Shown here: positions 24,808 through 35,200 of the stretch, in pieces | How the letters are laid out: each line of letters starts with the position of its first letter | Numbering within the stretch: position 1 is the stretch's first letter | Source: Amyelois transitella | Taxonomy: Eukaryota; Arthropoda; Insecta; Lepidoptera; Pyralidae | Direction of reading: 5' to 3' | Length of the DNA stretch: 64,000 nt | NCBI RefSeq assembly: GCF_032362555.1 | Contig: NC_083516.1 | Coordinates: forward strand, 11,061,001 to 11,125,000 | Program-made: the position numbers and the translations under genes | Notes under the pieces: generated by a model | The model's input: only the letters and a program-made list of their open reading frames with translations | Told to the model about the DNA's origin: nothing | The model's database searches: none

Positions 24808-24916
24808 GCCGTGTGGTCACCGGCACAAATAGGAAAAAAATAGGACCACTCCATCTCTTTCTTCTGTTAGCTCTGTCTACCCCGCAAGGGATATAGACGT
24901 GATTATATGAATGTAC
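24808..24916 (+). repeat. Family A copy with large internal deletion
   Basis: 5' end (GCCGTGTGG to CCATCTCTTTC) joined directly to the 3' end (TTAGCTCTGTCTACCCCGC ... GTGATTATATG). Confidence 0.8.
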
Positions 24917-25116
24917 ATATGTTTTTTTAGGGACTACTAATTTTTATTATTAAAAGTTTTAATTGTTACTGACAGAGAGACCCATGATTTTACACAAAAA
25001 TAAAAAATCTCAAATGAAAAACGGTAGAGTAATGAAATATAATAAAGATATAATTTCAGGCATGAGCATTGTTTAAGTGAAAGTATAATAATGTAGTTTT
25101 TGACAGTTAGTGACAA

Positions 25117-25291
25117 GGACAGGCTTATGAACTTGAGAGTCTTCTTTTAGGCGATGTACTAGCAAACTGGCACTATTTGAATCTCAATTCTATCATTAAG
25201 CCAAACAGATGAACGTGGCCTATCAGTCTTTTCAAGATTGTTGTCTCGGTCTACCCCGCATGGGATACAGACGTGATTATATGTATGTATC
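25117..25291 (+). repeat. Family A fragment, 5'-truncated
   Basis: From GGACAGGCTTATGAACTTG to TATATGTATGTAT. Confidence 0.8.
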
Positions 25292-25785
25292 TAGATAAAT
25301 AAAATACTTTTCAAAGCAAAAAGTAACGAATGAAATCCAATACCAAGTTACATCTGCTATCATTAGTCGGCATTAAAATAAAACCGCAAGAACCGACCGT
25401 TGAAGAGAAAAAGAAATTAAACGATTGTGAGGAGGAATAGTGAAATAATTTCACTCCGGTCGCACGACGGATGGCCCGCATTTTTTAAAACAACGGGTTG
25501 GACGTTGGTCATTTGTAAAGGCATCAGCTCGAGTCATAAGCGTTAGCGATTAAATAGAATACATTTTATTTTACGTATCCAGTGAGGAGACGATGCATCC
25601 GAAATTCAAGCCAGGAGTATGTAGTAGAATTAATTTTATTTGCTTTCAATGAGGTACGTTATCCATACATAAAATAAAACTGTAACTGAACTTTGTCTGT
25701 ACATTGAAGATAATTAAGAAAAAAAAATTATAAGAGGTCTTTTTAGGGTCAATAGAAGCCAAAACAATTTTTATTTTTTTATTTT

Positions 25786-25960
25786 TGTTCGTCAGTCCGT
25801 CAGTCTGTATGTTTGTACGCGCATCACGCAAAATCTACCGAACCGATCTGAACGAAATTCGGCACAGATATAGTTAGTACAGGTTACTACTGGATTAGAA
25901 TATAGGCTACTTTTTATGCTGAAGTTCTATCCCAAGGGGATGAAATAGGCGGTGCAAGTT
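25786..25960 (+). repeat. Helitron- or RTE-like repeat piece
   Basis: Contains CACGCAAAATCTACCGAACC, ATAGGCTACTTTTTATGC and GTTCTATCCCAAGGGGATG, common in moth Lep1-like elements. Ends were not found. Confidence 0.5.
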
Positions 25961-26361
25961 TGTATGGAACTTCGTCATTTCTGAATCGATATAAAAAGCT
26001 ATAAATAATTATTTATTATGATGATTAAAAAAAATAGCATTTGATTTAATTCATTATGCTTTGTTTATTGATTTAGTTCCCGTGGTTTAGATATTTAACT
26101 TTTGACCACCCGATACGAGATGGCGCCTCATGAGAATTTAAGAAATAACACGAATGTTAGAAAGTATCTAATAACTTACGCCATCGCCCAATTTACGACC
26201 GAGGAGAATAAAAAATAAGAGCAATGCTATTCGATTCTCAGCGATCGGGGGTTTATCGCGTGATGACTGGCGCCATTTTTTAAGTAATCTTGAGACATTT
26301 AACTTTTTACTAAGATAATTACATTTACACTAAGGGAAAATAAATACTAAAATCTGTCTCC

Positions 26362-26552
26362 ATATAGTCACGTCTAAATGCCTTGCGGGGTAAACGCCGA
26401 CAGCCTCGAATAGACTGAAAGGCCACGTTCAGCTGTATGGCTTCATAACGGAATTGAGATTCAAATAGTGACAGGTTGCTATCCATTGTCTACAAAAGGA
26501 ATCCCAAGTTTATAAACCTATTCCTTAGTCGACTTTTACGATATCCATAGTG
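26362..26552 (-). repeat. Family A copy, 5' end missing
   Basis: TAGTCACGTCTAAATGCCTT through GAATTGAGATTCAAATAGTG to TACGATATCCATAG. Confidence 0.75.
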
Positions 26553-26658
26553 AAGATTTTGATAAGTTTAACATTGTAATATTACAAGATTGGTAAATTC
26601 AGTCTGATTGCGCTGTAATTCTTAAAATAATATCGATAGGTTGGACACATCTAAAGGT

Positions 26659-26815
26659 TTATATAGATAGATATTTAGACTCCTTATTGCACAACACGAG
26701 TAAAACATGCAAAACAGACAGAGATGGTACAAAGGTGGACTTATTGCTCATGCAATCTCTTCGAGTCGACATTTGGGTGGAAGGAAACCAAAAAGCAGAT
26801 TGAAGTTTCAATTAC
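26659..26815 (-). repeat. Antisense LINE 3'-end-like stretch
   Basis: GATA-type run, then CTCCTTATTGCACAACACG and AAAGGTGGACTTATTGCTC. The same type of 3' end is seen near 1150 and at 42770-42970. Confidence 0.5.
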
Positions 26816-27198
26816 CAATCTAAGAACAAATTTTACCAGCAACATTTTCTCAACACAATATCTTTGGACTTAAATTAAACTTGACATTGTCAAAATGGTT
26901 ACACAATGATACCAATGTTAGAAGATAACGGCCCACAACAATTAGCTTTTACACAATTGTAATTTATATGTTTGTCCCGAAAAACTCGTAAACTTTACTG
27001 CGTGTAGTTACTTCGTTTGACGGCCATTTTAAAACCGGCACGTGTCCATCTTTTATGACTCCTGTTATAGGATACTTAAGGATGACTTCTATAGTAAATG
27101 CGGCGTTATATACATGTAGTATTTGTAAATATATGTTATTTCAATAAAATCTCATATAACTTTATCAACATAAAGTAGTACTATTTCCAAATCTTTTA

Positions 27199-27425
27199 TA
27201 CATACATACATAATGGTCACGTCTATATCCCTTGCGGGGTAGACAGAGCCAATAGTCTTGAAAAGACTGAATGGCCACGTTCAGCTATTTGGCTTAATGA
27301 TAGAATTGAGATTCAACTATTTGTCACTATTGACAGGTTGCTAATCCATCGCCTAAAAAAGAATCCCCAGTTTGTAAGCATATCCCTTTTCGCCTTTTAC
27401 GACATCCACAGGAAAGATGGAGTAA
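27199..27425 (-). repeat. Family A copy, 5' end missing
   Basis: CATACATACATAATGGTCAC through CCTTGCGGGGTAGACAGAGC to CGACATCCACAGG. Confidence 0.8.
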
Positions 27426-28353
27426 AATCTAAAAAGTATGTCAATAATCAAAAAACAAAAATTGTGTAAAATAATATTAAGGTTATAAAACTTTTACACG
27501 CTTTGGTTACCTCACTATTTGGCAGACTATCCAACTACAATATCTCACGATCTCTGCAGTCCAGAGTATAAATCAGCCTTGCTAACATCGGCGACCAATA
27601 AGTTATGAAACTATTGAACTCAGCTTGCATACGAATAAGTTCGGTGCATTATTCACTTAATTTCAAGCTATTTGCCTTTGTGGTGCAGTGGTGGAATGCT
27701 TGCCTCTGATTTAAAAGGGAACAGGTTCAATCCGCAGATTAAGATGAAAATAAATAATATTTTCAGATTGAACTGACTAAGAAAGATGTTTATAACTATG
27801 TTAGTGGTATCGTAAAGTTAGTATTCCATAACCAAAATAAAAAAAATACATAGTGTATTGTGCATAAATTTTTGTTTTTATGATAATCCTGAAGCCATAA
27901 ATTAGCGAAAAATCATTTAGTGACGACAAAGAAAATTACTTAAGTTACCCTATAATTTGACAATTTAAATTTCCCTTTTAGTGGCGCGATACTTAATAAT
28001 CCAATGCCATAACGCTACAATATATAGCTTGCATAAAAAGAATGATGAACTAGCTAAGTTAAGTTTTCCAAACTTACGTAGGAAAGTTTTTTTTTTTAAA
28101 GTAAATAATTAATCACGATCTACGATTTAAGAATCACTGAAAAAGTTATAGGAGTATTATCATTTAAAAAAAAAAGGAATACCTTGGTCAAAAAAAATAT
28201 TACTTAGCCTACTTAATCAAGGGAAGAACATCTCATAACGCAAAACGTCTCATATATTGCGGCCTTTCGAAATAACGGTTAAAGTGTCAGAATAAAAAGG
28301 TTTACCCAGGGCAGTGCCGATTCAATTCCTACACACACGTTTGTGTTTATTAT

Positions 28354-28551
28354 GCCGTGTGGTTCCCGGCACCAATAGAAAAAATAATAGGACCACTACA
28401 TCTCTTTCCCTACTAGCAACCTGTCAATTTGTATGATTCTTAATTATATCAGTAAGCCAAACAGCTGAACGTGGCCTATCAGTATTTTCAAGACTGTTGG
28501 CTCTTTCTACCCCGCAAGGGATAAAGACGTGATTATATGTATGTATGTACG
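28354..28551 (+). repeat. Family A copy with internal deletion
   Basis: Starts GCCGTGTGGTTCCCGGCACC, jumps from CATCTCTTTCCC to TACTAGCAACCTGTC, ends ATGTATGTATGTA. Confidence 0.85.
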
Positions 28552-29240
28552 ATTGTGTATAACTCTCCTGCTCTTATGAGTTAGCAACCTTACACTATCA
28601 GGATTCTATGTTATAATTGTTAATATTGTGTAAGAATTTAATGTATAAGTTGCTTTGTCTATCGCATTGGTTTTTATGACTGTAATGATAGGATAAGTTT
28701 TGATGAAATAAATAAATAATATCATGAAGCTCTTCTTCGAAGAATAATCTTTGACTTTTGTTACTCTCGGCTGTTCTCTCTAAACGTTATAAGGCAGTAT
28801 GCGTATGTGTGTAACTCCCCTAATAATCTTAGTCGAACTCGTATCCACTACACACTGAAGTGGCTTCGCTTATGCGCTTACACTGATCATTCAAAAGCGA
28901 AATGCCTATCTAGACGTACGAAACGATCCTATTATATGGCGGACAATAGGTTTGCATTCAGACAATGGCTGTACCAAGTGACCTGATAAGTTAAGCCTGC
29001 AATCGACCACAGAATGCCTGAGCTGATTGTCGTGTACCTGGAATGTTTTTGAGGTTTGAAATTTACTACACTATGACAGGTTTTATAGTTAAATTCTGTG
29101 TAATATTAGGTTTGGTTATCTATACTCTGTTCTGATTCTACAAAGGATTTACCAAAATCCCACTGGAGAATTATACTTCTTTGCGCGTCTGACTTTATTT
29201 TAGGATTTGTAAATATCACAGCCGTGCCGTGACCGCTAAT

Positions 29241-29494
29241 GCCGTGTGGTTCCCGGCACCAATAGAAAAAAGAATAGGACCACTACTTTCCCATGGATGT
29301 CGTAAAAGGCGACTTAGGGATATGCTTACAAACTTGTTATTCTTTTTTAGGCGATGGGCTAGCAACCTGTCACTATTTGAATCTCAATTCTATCATTAAG
29401 GAAAATAACTAAACGTGGCCATTCCGTCTTTTCAAGACTGTTGACTCTGTCTACCCCGCAAGGGATATAGACGTGACCATATGTATGTATGTAT
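29241..29494 (+). mobile_element. Family A SINE-like element, near full length
   Basis: Starts GCCGTGTGGTTCCCGGCACC, ends CATATGTATGTATGTAT, with a short deletion after GGACCACT. Confidence 0.88.
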
Positions 29495-29724
29495 TAACAA
29501 TACAAACCCGCACATTTCCTAACAATACATTATCTTAGTAAATTTATTGTTGTTAAAATTCCGAGCGCATGCCATGTCAGCAATTTGCACTGCTCCAGCC
29601 TAGTGTTATGCAAATTGGGCTTATTTCGTGCATATGAGGCAAAGCCAAGTCCTACTGCTATTTGAACTATGGTTACTAGCTTTTGACTACACGAAATTAT
29701 CTTAAACCAATCAGGGAATGCCTA

Positions 29725-29990
29725 GATGACTTGGTCATGTTGAGAGAATTAATAAAAATGTACCTAGTAAATATAAAATGCGTGTGTAAAAGGAAATTCA
29801 GATGAACGTATCTTGAACGAATCGGACTTTCTGGTAAAATGTCTTATTAAGAGAGGAGAATAACGATTTTGTTAATAAATTATGAATTTGGGTGATGCAA
29901 TAGAAGAATGCAGGGATCGTAGCAAGTGTGAAGATGTAGTCTCTGCCTACCCTTCCGAGAAATAGACGGGATTATAAATGTATGTCAAAG
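29725..29990 (+). repeat. LINE 3'-end fragment, diverged
   Basis: GACTTGGTCATGTTGAGAGA (the WFGHVER region), ATCTTGAACGAATCGGACTT, GTAGTCTCTGCCTACCCTTC. Frame destroyed. Confidence 0.65.
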
Positions 29991-30050
29991 TGTGACTGTA
30001 TATCACGTCTTTAAACTATATCTACTTAATCAATAATTGAATAATAATTA

Positions 30051-30190
30051 CTAGCAACCTGTCACTATTTGAATCTCAATTCTATCATTAAGCCAAATAG
30101 CTGAACGTGGCCATTCAGTCTTTCCTAGACTGTTGGCTCTGTCTACCCCGTAAGGGATAAAGATGTGACCATATGTATGTATGTATGTAT
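30051..30190 (+). mobile_element. 5'-truncated family A copy with 12 bp TSD
   Basis: From CTAGCAACCTGTCACTATTT to (TATG)n. GAATAATAATTA occurs at 30039-30050 and 30191-30202, so the truncation arose at integration, as in target-primed reverse transcription. Confidence 0.88.
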
Positions 30191-30505
30191 GAATAATAAT
30201 TATTAGTACTGAAAAGGACAACTTAGTTTCGAGAGCAACGCTCATGGTAACTAAATCCCCATGAAATTTCCCCTTTGAATTATACCGGTCCGGTTTGGAT
30301 GGTGCATTAAAAACTCTCGACAGCTAATAAATCACGTTTTGGTCCATTCATTTCTGGGAAATCGCGATATTTCCTAAACTAACCATCACGATAAAGCTCC
30401 TGGATTTCTCATGGACGTGTGGTGCAAGTCATGAGAAAAATAATTGTTATGATTATTTTTGCACGCATCTTTGTATGTGTTGCCAATCGCCCAGCTTGTA
30501 TGCAA

Positions 30506-30850
30506 ATAGTTGAATGTGGATGAAGTATGCAGACGGCCTCTGTGGCGCAGCGGTAGTACGCTTGTCTGTGACACCGAAGGTCCCGGGTTCGAATCCTGGC
30601 CAGGGCATGATGAGAAAAGAACTTGTTCTGATTGGCCTGGGTCTTGGATGTTTATCTATATGAGTATTTATTATAAAATATAGTATCGTTGAGTTAGTAT
30701 CTCGTAACACAAGTCTCGAACTTACTTCGAGGCTAAATCAATCGGTGTAATTTGTCCAAAAAAATAAATAAATAAAGAGATCGTAGAAAGTGGAAAAATG
30801 TAGTCTCTTTACTAGCCTAACCCTCCGGGAAAGAACAGTGATTTTATCTG
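30506..30850 (+). mobile_element. LINE 3' fragment split by a tRNA-SINE
   Basis: Left part ends GTGGATGAAGTATGCA at about 30530. The right part resumes GAGATCGTAGAAAGTGG at about 30777 and runs to GTGATTTTAT. Together they restore the order of the copy at 15287-15601, with the SINE in between. Confidence 0.75.
30531..30776 (+). mobile_element. tRNA-derived SINE (first type), nested in a LINE fragment
   Basis: Starts GACGGCCTCTGTGGCGCAGC. A-box TGGCGCAGCGGTAGTACGC and B-box GGTTCGAATCC, then a body with TTATCTATATGAGTATTTAT, AACACAAGTCTCGAACTTAC and an (AATA)n tail. The same family is at 36230-36455, 58803-59017 (minus) and, headless, at 4832-4905. Confidence 0.88.
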
Positions 30851-31558
30851 TGTTTGTTTTTAATTGTTTTATATTTACCTTATACTCTTTAATATACAAT
30901 GCTGTGTAAAAAATAATTCTGTAAATGCAATTACGTGTTGATATAAAACAGGAATTTTATGTTATTATCCCTACGATTAAATAATTTTCTTTAAAAAAAC
31001 ATTTATTTTCGTAAACGGATGTAACTTTTGATATCTAAATATTAAGCAAGAAATTCCAGAGTGATAGATAATAACCTGTCTGATTCACTGCATAAGTAAG
31101 TCACACGGATCAAGGTTAAAAATTATCATAACAAAGCAATGATTAATTTTCGTACGAAAGTTATAAAAAAATCCTTACTCATTGAAATAATTACATAATT
31201 TGCTAAGTAAATTTTCTTGTTAATAATTTTTTTCCACACTATTACACCACACATTACCATACTTACCACAATACCGCACATTATTATATGCGAAATTTCG
31301 CAGAAATCGATTCAGTGGTTTAACTTTGAAGGGTTTACAAAAAACTTTCTTTGCAAATTGTATAAGGGTGTTTTTAAGCCTTACATATTCCTCATCTTTG
31401 TTACCACCTATTTCCCTTCTAATGTAGACCACGCGTTCACTCGTCTGCAAACGCTTACAGAAACGAACTACGAGTAACTTATATTTTCACATTTTTCATA
31501 CGAGCCAAAATGAACATTTGAATAAATTTTTATCAAGCTTAGAAAATATCAAAAACTT

Positions 31559-31813
31559 ACATACATATAATCACGTCTATATCCCTTGCGGGGTAGACAG
31601 AGCCTACAGTCTTGTAAAGATTGATAGGCCACGTTCAGCTATTTGGCTTTAAGATAGGATTGAGATTCAAATAGTGACAGGTTGCTAGCCCATCGCCTAA
31701 AAGAAGAATCCCAAGTTTATAAGCCTACTCCTTAGTCGCCTTTTACGACATCCATGGGAAAGAGATGGAGTGGTCCTATTCTTTTATGTATTGGTGCCGG
31801 GAACCACGCGGCA
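31559..31813 (-). mobile_element. Family A SINE-like element, full length
   Basis: ACATACATATAATCACGTCT to GGAACCACGCGGCAC; close to the consensus of the other copies. Confidence 0.88.
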
Positions 31814-32084
31814 CAAAAACTTTTTGCCATTTATTATTTTTTCTTCATCTTCATTCCGTGTTCTCTATTGCACCCTCGTATTTGGGACCTTGGGTCCGCT
31901 TTTCGACAGCTACCTTGATATTTTGTCCAGTCTGCAGTAATTAATTAATTTAGAATATTTAGTTCCTGAGCACAAATTTATTTTTTCGCTATTTTTCAAA
32001 ATTCACTTTTTGAAAGAACCAAGGTTATGTTTTTTTAATTAAATACGTAGTAAAATGAAACACAAGGGTACTTTAAATATTTAA

Positions 32085-32090
32085 TTTATT
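32085..32090 (-). terminator. Candidate poly(A) signal of transporter A
   Basis: AATAAA on the minus strand, 116 bp beyond the proposed terminal exon stop. It gives mild support to the gene ending near 32.2 kb rather than at 32.9 kb. Confidence 0.35.
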
Positions 32091-32205
32091 ACTATATTAA
32101 CCTAAAAGAAACTAAGAACTTACTTTATATTGCTTTACTTTGTAAAATTTGGTAAATCATTGTCAGTCAGCTACATTAACTTAGCGTCAATTGATTAATC
32201 TGATG

Positions 32206-35200
32206 TCATACAGCTTTCTCCATTTTGATATCTGAAAAATCAACAGAAACCTTATCAAATTCATTGTTTAATAATTTATTATGCATTATATTAAATTCTT
32301 TCAGACGTTTTGTCGATTTTGTTTATAAATCTGCACAAAACTTATCAAGTTTTAATTCCCAACGGAGGAGACATAGTCGACATTAGCTTTGTAAACATTT
32401 AATTATCCAGATTTATCGCAATTTCTAATGGAAATTATTCCCTTACGAACAACTAGAAGTGAATAAGTTGTGATAATAATTCGAGAATTTCTATTAGGCT
32501 GGGCTTTGCTGAATAATCTGAATTACAAAGCGACTGGCATTATTGGATTCCCCCCTAATCCCCTAACAATGGAAGGGAAGCGTCTGACAGGTGAAATCAC
32601 AGCGAAAGGCTCCAAATAAAGGATTATAATCGGTTTATTTACATAGAAGTAATTTTATATAATAAGTTATTAAAGTAGTTTTGTGCCGTGTGGTTCTCGG
32701 CACTTTAGGAGAGGACCACTCCTTTTCTTTTGCATTGATGTCGTAAAAGGTGACTAAAGGATGGTCTGCAAAACGTTGGGATTCTTTTAGGCGCTTGGCT
32801 AGCAACTATTTGGATCTGAATAAAACATTTAGCGTTACAGATAGACGTGGCCTTTGCGATAATGTTGGCTCAGTCTAACCCGTAAGAGTTTAAGACGAGA
32901 TTACTCGTATATGTGTTGGTGAAACTCACCGCTTTCATTCGTGTTGGGTTCAGTTCTCGGTTCGTTCCATTTCTGCTTCTCACTGGAGCCGAATATCACG
33001 TAAATAGTGTTGCAAATTACGTAGATTGTGGACGCCACGAAAAACACCGTGCGCCATTCCTTGGGATCAGTCTGAAAAAAAATGTCTTATTTATTTATAC
33101 TTAACTAGCTTTTACCCGCGGCTTCGCCTGCGTGGCATTCCATAGAAACAGTTTTTTCTCCATATTAGATTGGGATAATTGGATGAGCTTTTTGTTGTGA
33201 GAGTATAAAATAAGTTCAATGTGTTTCTAAAAGAGACATTATAAAAAGCAAATTGAGAATTATTATAGTACGCTGCTATACACAACATTGTTTGTTCTTC
33301 CATTTGGTGCCAAAGTAAATAAATTTTGTGGACTGGATATACGCGAACAGGCTACATATAGCTGCCCATGGGAAGAACATGGCTTTTCCAGATTCACTCC
33401 CGTTACTTAAATCTCAGCAATTATTATCTTATCTATTTGATTGGGATTTTCCAAATACAATCTGTATAGTACAATAGGTGGACTTAATGGTAATAGCATT
33501 ATCTTATAGTAGACTATTAGATAATGCTATTATTATTCATTGGATTAAGCCTTAAGTACGGCTATGAGCAAAGAAACTGTGTACCTTTTTGGTTTTACCC
33601 GCAACTTCGCCCGCGCGAAGAATTCTTTTTAAATAAGAAGAATGGTTGTCGTCAGAAAATATAAAGAGAAGATAAGAATGTTCACCTCGTCTTCCAATAT
33701 AACTCCAGCAACCAAAGGAGCTATGAGCGACACGATGTTGGCGATGCAGTTGGTGATGCCCATCAGAGTGCTGGCGAAGTTTGGAGACATGTCGATGTGG
33801 ACTAGCTGAAAGTATACGCGAAATATTTCAAAAAGAAAACTTGTGCCGTGTGGTTCCCGACACCATTACAAAAAAGAATAGGACCACTCCATCTCTTTCC
33901 CATGGATGTAGTAAAAGGAGACTAAGGGATAGGCTTATAAACTTGGGATTCCTCGTTTAGGCGATGGGCTAGCAACCTGGCACTATTTGAATCTCAATTC
34001 TATCATTAAGCCTGATATGAAATAGCTGAACGTGGCCATTCAGTCTTTTCAAGACTGTTGGCTCTGTCTACCCCGCAAGGGATGTAGACGTGATTATATG
34101 CATGTATGTAGAAAATTTGCCAACGCACAAATGTCTATGACGATCTTTGTAAACGTCACTTTCACTTTTGCACTATTAATAAATTTTACGAGGGGTAGAC
34201 AGAGTCAACAATCTTGAAGAGGCTGATAGGCCACGTTCGGCTGTCTGGCTTAATGATAGAAATAAGATTCAAAGGTTATAGGGAAGGGAATAGTGACAGG
34301 TTGCTAGCACATCGCCTTAAAGAACTTTAAGTATCTGTGTTATTATCAAAATTATTTTGTTTTTTTTTCAGGCTAATGTGCTGTACTGTTAATATTAATA
34401 CAAACTTAACCGTATTTATACAAAAAAAAAGAATTGATTTTTTTTACTACATGGAACAAATTGTAAGACTAAGATACTTTCTATAAAACCATCGAAATTA
34501 TTTAAATGTTTGTGCAAACTTGGTACAGTACAGAGGAATCTTACACGTCTTAATTATAAGAATATACTTAAAGTCTTCCATACAGAAGAACTCATAACGA
34601 CTACGAAAAAGTCTTACTTACCAAATAACCCGTATAATGGAAAGCATTTAGACAATTGGTCAGGGTAAGCAGGGAGACAGCCACGGTGACGTCAGCAGGG
34701 GAATACGACAGGATTATCAGGACTATGGCTGGTCCGTACTGACCTGGAGACAAATCATCGCACTATAACATGGTAGCCATGAAGTTTATTGAGGGGAATC
34801 ATCATGAGATAACATATTATTATGTGCCGTGTGGCTCCCGGCACCAATACAAAAAAGAATAGGACCACTCTATCTCTTTCCCATGGTTGTCGTAAAAGGC
34901 GACTAAGGGATATTCTTACAAACTTGGGATTCTTTTTTAGGCGATGGGCCAGCAACCTGTCACTAGTTGAATCTCAATTCTATCGTTAAGCCAAATAGCT
35001 GAACGTGGCCATTCAGTCTTTTCAAGACTGTTGGCTCTGTCTACCCCGCAAGAGATCTATATTCCTTATATACGTCTATACGTGACCATATGTATGTATG
35101 TATAAAATATTAGACAGCCTAAAGGTTGAGGTCAGACCTCCTGACGCTTCGTGTTAAAATTTGACTAACTCAATCCAGGCTCATGGTAGAAGGTGCACTC

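Larger units (their letters stand above)
20886..32205. other. 11 kb gene-poor region between odorant receptors and transporter A
   Basis: No supportable host gene. Contains a Helitron, an 18 bp tandem array, a near-perfect palindrome, family A copies, LINE pieces and a nested tRNA-SINE (own entries). Frames around 22394-22854 and 23191-23523 lack ATG starts or recognisable domains. 27671-27750 looks like a worn tRNA-SINE head (TGGTGCAGTGGTGGAATGC ... GGTTCAATCC). Confidence 0.55.

Noticed and set aside
30535-30605. Possible functional tRNA gene
   Set aside because: A- and B-boxes are present but no closed acceptor stem is apparent, and a SINE body follows; a tRNA-derived SINE head.
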